Below, piece after piece: positions 30,870 through 34,086 of a stretch of DNA of 34,086 nucleotides. Every line of letters begins with the position of its first letter. Position 1 is the first letter of the stretch. The stretch spans positions 1 to 34,086 of the forward strand of contig UQGJ01000025.1 in assembly GCA_900540545.1 (NCBI GenBank). Reading direction: 5' to 3'. This DNA comes from an uncultured Eubacteriales bacterium (GTDB lineage Bacteria > Bacillota > Clostridia > Oscillospirales > Oscillospiraceae). A program made the translations under genes and the position numbers. Under the pieces are notes generated by a model. That model had not been told where the DNA came from. It did no database searches and saw nothing but the letters and a program-made list of their open reading frames with translations.

Positions 30870-33047
30870 ATGAAACTCAACCGCAAGCTGGGCGCGGCCC
30901 TGCTGGTGGTGTGCATGGTGCTGTCCACCCTGCTCCCCGCCTCCGCCGCCACCCTCAACGCCACCTATTCCGAGGCCAACTACTACACCATCGCCACCGC
31001 CGCCTATTCCCGGATGCTGATGTTCCAGAACGGGGTCGTGGTGGCCGCCAACCAGGCCAAGCAGTACGGCCTCATCGACGCCACCGGCAAAGAGGTGGTC
31101 CCCTTCCAGTATGCCGGCATGTGGAGCCTGGGCGGCAACCTGTATAAGATCCAGGATGCTAACGGCCTCCAGGGCATCGTGGACGCCACCGGCAAGGTGG
31201 TCCGCGCCCCGGCCGATGTGCGCATCGACTGCAGGAACGAGACCGTCCGAGTCACGGATTCCGACTGGAACTCCACCTATTATACCCTGACCATGGCCCC
31301 CTCCACAGAGGACGCCTACTGGGACTACACCGCCCCCACCGTTCCCCTCCCCGCCCTGAGCGCCTACGCGGACTATTGGGAGACGGAAGGCGGCTATTAC
31401 ATCGTCTATGACGACGAATACAACCAGGGTCTGCTGGACGCCAAGGGCAACGTGGTCTTTGCTCCGAAGGAGTACGCTTATACCATCGTCCTCACCGACA
31501 GCGCGGGCAAAATCGTTTTCCTCGTGGACCGGACCGGCGACACCGGTGCCTACCAATCCGCCCTTATGGATACCGGGAAGAACTTCCTGGTCCCCTTCGG
31601 CACTTATGACCGCATCCAGCATGACTACCGTGGCGGCGACATCATGTGGGTGCAGAAGGGCGAGCAGATGGGCGTTATCGACTACTCCGGCAAGGTCCTG
31701 GTCCCCCTGGGGAACTACCAGGACATCGGCGGCAAAAACGCCCAGGGCTATATCGCCGCCGTCAGCTACGACGGGGACCCCTGGAACGGCATGACCAACC
31801 TCTCCTCCAAGCTCTTCAAGGACGGCGCCGAGGTCAAGAGCTATCCCGGCCAGTTCATCGCCACCGAGGTCTACTACCGGGACCTGGTGTTCAGTCCCGA
31901 CGGTCAGAAGTACGGCGTGATGAAGGTGGACGGCACCCAGCTTATCCCCGCCCAGTACAACATCATCGACGGCAACCCCGAGACCATGGACCTCATTGTG
32001 ACCACCAGCGGCCAGGATTACAACTACACCTACGGCCTCTACACCGTGGACGGCAAGCACGTCTTTGAGGACAAGTACACCAGCCTGGGCTATCTGGCCG
32101 ACAGCAAGTACAAGCTCTACGACGGCGCCCACTACGGCGTCATGTCCTCCGCCACCGGCCAGACCGTCATCCCCTTTAACTACGTGGACCTGCGGATCCA
32201 CACCATGTCCTTCATCGAGCTGTACGACGGGGCCAAATACTCCATCGTGGACCTCAACAACAACGTGGTGGTCCCCCCCTCCGCCGAGCCCATCAACCTC
32301 TTCGACAGCAGCGACGAGCTGTGGTACAGCCTGCCCCGCGCCGACTGGTACAAGGAGGACTATGACGGCTACACCGCCGACGTGCTGCCCTTCGTAATGA
32401 AGACTGACAGCGGCTGGGCCACCGTCTACGCCGACTACAACACCGGCAAGACCTACGGCGAGCTCCCCCGCGCCGCCTCCAACATCAACGCCGACGGCCA
32501 GTTCGTCTACATCGGCGACAACGGTCTCATGGGCTTCGGCCAGACCGACCCGGCCTCCTGGGCCTCCGGTGTCCCCTCCGGCGGCACCGCCCCCGCCGCG
32601 CCCATGGCCTACGCCTCCGCCACCAACATCTCCGTGGACGGCAAAGCGGTGAAATTCGACGCCTACGCTCTCAAGGACGCCCAGGGCAACCAGACCAACT
32701 ACCTGAAGCTCCGGGACGTGGCCAGCATCCTGAACGGCACCGCCGCCCAGTTCCAGGTGGGCTGGGACGGCTCCATCAACATCACCACCGGCACGGCCTA
32801 CACCCCCAACGGCAGCGAGATGAGTACCCCCTTCTCCGGGGACCGGGCCTATGAGGTCAGCGCCTCGGCCACCAAGGTCAACGGCGCGGTGGTCCAGCTG
32901 GAGGCCATCACCCTGAAGGACGACGCCGGCAACGGCTACACCTACTACAAGCTCCGGGACCTGGGTCAGGCCCTGGGCTTCAATGTCACCTGGGACCAGG
33001 CCGCCCAGACCATCATCGTGGAGAGCGGCAAGCCCTATACCGGCTAA
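30870..33047 (+). CDS. Secreted WG-repeat protein with copper-amine-oxidase-like stalk domains
   Basis: 725 residues. A signal peptide (MKLNRKLGAALLVVCMVLST, cleavage after ASA-A near residue 27) leads into repeated WG-type units with patterns such as YGLIDATGKEVVPFQYAG, QGLLDAKGNVVFAPKEY, MGVIDYSGKVLVPLGNY and YGVMKVDGTQLIPAQYN. The C terminus has two stalk-like repeats (NYLKLRDVASILNGT and YYKLRDLGQALGFNVTWD). WG repeats form a beta-propeller-like or solenoid surface; the stalk domains resemble the copper amine oxidase N-terminal-like domain common in Clostridia surface proteins. It starts 8 bases after the Wzy-like gene, as part of the same operon, and ends at a terminator. Confidence 0.88.
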   Translation: MKLNRKLGAALLVVCMVLSTLLPASAATLNATYSEANYYTIATAAYSRMLMFQNGVVVAANQAKQYGLIDATGKEVVPFQYAGMWSLGGNLYKIQDANGLQGIVDATGKVVRAPADVRIDCRNETVRVTDSDWNSTYYTLTMAPSTEDAYWDYTAPTVPLPALSAYADYWETEGGYYIVYDDEYNQGLLDAKGNVVFAPKEYAYTIVLTDSAGKIVFLVDRTGDTGAYQSALMDTGKNFLVPFGTYDRIQHDYRGGDIMWVQKGEQMGVIDYSGKVLVPLGNYQDIGGKNAQGYIAAVSYDGDPWNGMTNLSSKLFKDGAEVKSYPGQFIATEVYYRDLVFSPDGQKYGVMKVDGTQLIPAQYNIIDGNPETMDLIVTTSGQDYNYTYGLYTVDGKHVFEDKYTSLGYLADSKYKLYDGAHYGVMSSATGQTVIPFNYVDLRIHTMSFIELYDGAKYSIVDLNNNVVVPPSAEPINLFDSSDELWYSLPRADWYKEDYDGYTADVLPFVMKTDSGWATVYADYNTGKTYGELPRAASNINADGQFVYIGDNGLMGFGQTDPASWASGVPSGGTAPAAPMAYASATNISVDGKAVKFDAYALKDAQGNQTNYLKLRDVASILNGTAAQFQVGWDGSINITTGTAYTPNGSEMSTPFSGDRAYEVSASATKVNGAVVQLEAITLKDDAGNGYTYYKLRDLGQALGFNVTWDQAAQTIIVESGKPYTG

Positions 33048-33097
33048 ATCCCGTCCGATTTTTACAAGCGCAGAGCGCACGTTTCCGTTAAACTGAA

Positions 33098-33136
33098 CTC
33101 AAGGGGCCGCGGCAACCCGCGGCCCCTTGAGTTTTT
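33098..33136 (+). terminator. Intrinsic terminator after the WG-repeat gene
   Basis: A perfect 15-bp stem (33098-33112 with 33117-33131, GGGGCCGCGG core) with a CAAC loop followed by TTTTT. It ends only 20 bases before the next start codon. Confidence 0.93.
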
Positions 33137-33156
33137 GTATGATGGAGGAAATGAAA

Positions 33157-33621
33157 ATGCAGTTTGAAGGCGTTCTGTTCGCGGTCCGCTCCATGGCGGT
33201 CTCCCGCAAATTCTACGAGGAGGTCATGGGCCGTACCGTGGCCCTGGACCTGGGGGCCAATCTGGTCTTTCAGGGCGGCCCCACCCTCCAGGAGGGCTTC
33301 GGCGAGCTGGTGGGCTTCCCGCCGGAGAAAACCGTCTACAAGGCCCATAACACCGAGCTCTACTTCGAGACCGACGCCCTGGACCAGGACGTGCCCAAGG
33401 TGAAAGCCGCCGGGGTGGAGGTCCTCCACGAGGTGAAGGAGTACCCCTGGGGCCAGCGGGTCTTTCGCTTCTACGACCCCGACGGCCACATCATCGAGTT
33501 GGCCGACAGCATGAAGTCGGTGATCCTGCGCCTGCTGGCCCAGGGCCTCCCCGACGAGGAGGTCGCCCAGCGCACCCAGCACCCGGTGGAGTTCGTGAAG
33601 ATGTGCCGGGAACAGCAGTAA
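33157..33621 (+). CDS. VOC (glyoxalase/bleomycin-resistance) family protein
   Basis: 154 residues. Two beta-alpha-beta-beta-beta units, with FAVRSMAVSRKFYEEVMG at the N terminus and the metal/substrate strand RFYDPDGHIIELAD near residues 100-115. The C-terminal 35 residues (SVILRLLAQGLPDEEVAQRT and onward) form a helical tail like a small helix-turn-helix and are an addition to the basic VOC fold. Substrate is unknown; members include glyoxalases, dioxygenases and antibiotic-binding proteins. ATG 33157 is chosen because GGAGG ends 8 bases upstream; ATG 33151 is too close. The gene sits directly behind a terminator and its promoter is not obvious. It is followed by repeat R3. Confidence 0.85.
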   Translation: MQFEGVLFAVRSMAVSRKFYEEVMGRTVALDLGANLVFQGGPTLQEGFGELVGFPPEKTVYKAHNTELYFETDALDQDVPKVKAAGVEVLHEVKEYPWGQRVFRFYDPDGHIIELADSMKSVILRLLAQGLPDEEVAQRTQHPVEFVKMCREQQ

Positions 33622-33667
33622 GCGGTTTGGAGCGTCCCCCCTCCGGGGGCGGCGCTCCCGCGCGGGG

Positions 33668-33695
33668 GTCCTCTTTCTCGTTTGAGAAAGAGGAC
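33668..33695 (+). terminator. Hairpin with 12-bp stem, R3
   Basis: GTCCTCTTTCTC and GAGAAAGAGGAC pair perfectly around GTTT, 47 bases after the VOC stop. Counterpart of the R1 hairpin; no T tract follows, so any termination role is uncertain. Confidence 0.5.
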
Positions 33696-33890
33696 GGAAA
33701 GAAAACCAGGGCCGCGGCCCTGGACCCAAGGGGCAGCGCCAACGGGGCATGGTGGTTGAGACCGGCTAGAGGTGACAAGTCTGCCTTTCCAAACCTGCCC
33801 CGGCCGTTACGGCCTACCCCGCTACCGTTCACCCCCATGCGCTGGCGCGGCGCGCCTAGCATGGCAACCCCCGGCAAGGCTGGTGCGGGG

Positions 33891-33967
33891 ACGGGCCGCC
33901 GGGGTCGGCGGCCCCTACAGCAGGAAACCGAAGGTCTCTTGTAGGGGCCGCCCACTGGGCGGCCCGT
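33891..33967. repeat. REPIN-like palindromic element nested in R3
   Basis: 77 bp bounded by ACGGGCCGCC and GGCGGCCCGT, with two internal GC-rich hairpins and an inner GGCCCCTAC/GTAGGGGCC pair. It is the inverted relative of 103-177; the loops differ while the paired arms are kept. Confidence 0.7.
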
Positions 33968-34086
33968 GCAAACTGGCAACGAGTACAAGGCCCATCAAAA
34001 GGCGCTTAAACCTTGTGGCGGCTTGTTTGCACCGACTAAAACGCAACTACTCCCAAGTCTTGCCCGGCTCTTACACGAGGGGCGGC

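Larger units (their letters stand above)
33626..34086 (+). repeat. Dispersed non-coding repeat, copy R3
   Basis: Reverse complement of R1 and parallel to R2. From the VOC stop onward: TGGAGCG, the stem-loop 33668-33679/33684-33695 with GTTT loop, the 18-base palindrome CCAGGGCCGCGGCCCTGG (33706-33723), a GCATGGTGGTTGAGACCGG block, GGCCGTTACGGCC (33802-33814), GCGCGGCGCGCCTAGCATGG, the nested element at 33891-33967, and the terminal block with GGCGGCTTGTTTGCACC and TTGCCCGGCTCTTACACGAG. It runs to the window edge. No credible gene lies here. Confidence 0.85.

Noticed and set aside
30741..33080. A 779-residue open frame on the minus strand
   Set aside because: It lies wholly opposite the WG-repeat gene, has Gly/Val/His-rich low-complexity composition, no ribosome site and no recognisable domain. 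It is a shadow of GC-rich coding sequence.

Overview
The window is high-GC, densely coded bacterial DNA. Strong AGGAGG-type ribosome binding sites, an ECF sigma/DUF4179 anti-sigma pair, a WG-repeat/stalk-domain surface protein and intrinsic terminators point to a high-GC Firmicute, most likely an Oscillospiraceae gut anaerobe (Flavonifractor/Oscillibacter/Lawsonibacter-like). This placement is an inference from gene style, not a computed result. No rRNA, tRNA, transposase gene or CRISPR array is visible.

Layout. (1) 1-528: copy R1 of a non-coding repeat, which continues past the left edge. (2) 529-4141: an acyl-CoA synthetase and an AEC-type carrier on the minus strand, divergent from a solitary 2-hydroxyacyl-CoA dehydratase activator. 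The two intergenic regions carry striking dyad repeats. (3) 4180-24026: an aldaric-acid catabolic locus. Minus-strand genes are a UxuA-like protein and galactarate dehydratase (garD). Between them lies a plus-strand PrpR-type regulator whose AAA+ domain is degenerate. A 15-gene plus-strand run follows: a tripartite tricarboxylate transporter (TctC-TctB-TctA type), two alpha/beta hydrolases, a metallo-beta-lactamase-fold hydrolase, a membrane protein, garR, a DapA-family aldolase, gudD, a second GudD-like dehydratase, a DUF4147/MOFRL glycerate kinase, a Nudix protein, DUF3237 and DUF362. (4) 24079-25801: the ECF sigma factor and its DUF4179 membrane partner. (5) 25802-26516: repeat copies R2 and R2', facing each other. 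(6) 26517-28176: nitroreductase and AraC-type regulator, divergent. (7) 28298-33047: a cell-surface operon with a DacF-like serine peptidase, an O-antigen-ligase-like membrane protein and a WG-repeat protein. (8) 33157-33621: a VOC protein. (9) 33622-34086: repeat copy R3, inverted relative to R1.

How the genes work together. Galactarate (GarD) and glucarate (GudD) are dehydrated to 5-keto-4-deoxyglucarate. A DapA-family lyase probably splits this to pyruvate and tartronate semialdehyde. GarR reduces the semialdehyde to glycerate, and the MOFRL kinase phosphorylates glycerate. Compared with the E. coli gar/gud system, the importer (TTT instead of GudP/GarP), aldolase (DapA type instead of GarL), kinase (GckA type instead of GarK) and regulator (PrpR-type instead of CdaR) are all non-orthologous replacements. 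The extra esterases, MBL hydrolase, DUF3237 and DUF362 proteins suggest that the natural substrate may be an esterified or lactonised aldarate; this is an inference.

Most notable signals: (a) the degenerate, apparently sigma-54-independent regulator and a matching TyrR-box-like site (TGAAA-N6-TTTCA) found at its own start and in the garD/tctC divergent region; (b) a multi-hairpin intergenic repeat family in 3.5 copies with changed-but-still-paired stems and a nested REPIN-like element; (c) four 7-mers forming a perfect nested dyad upstream of the dehydratase activator.
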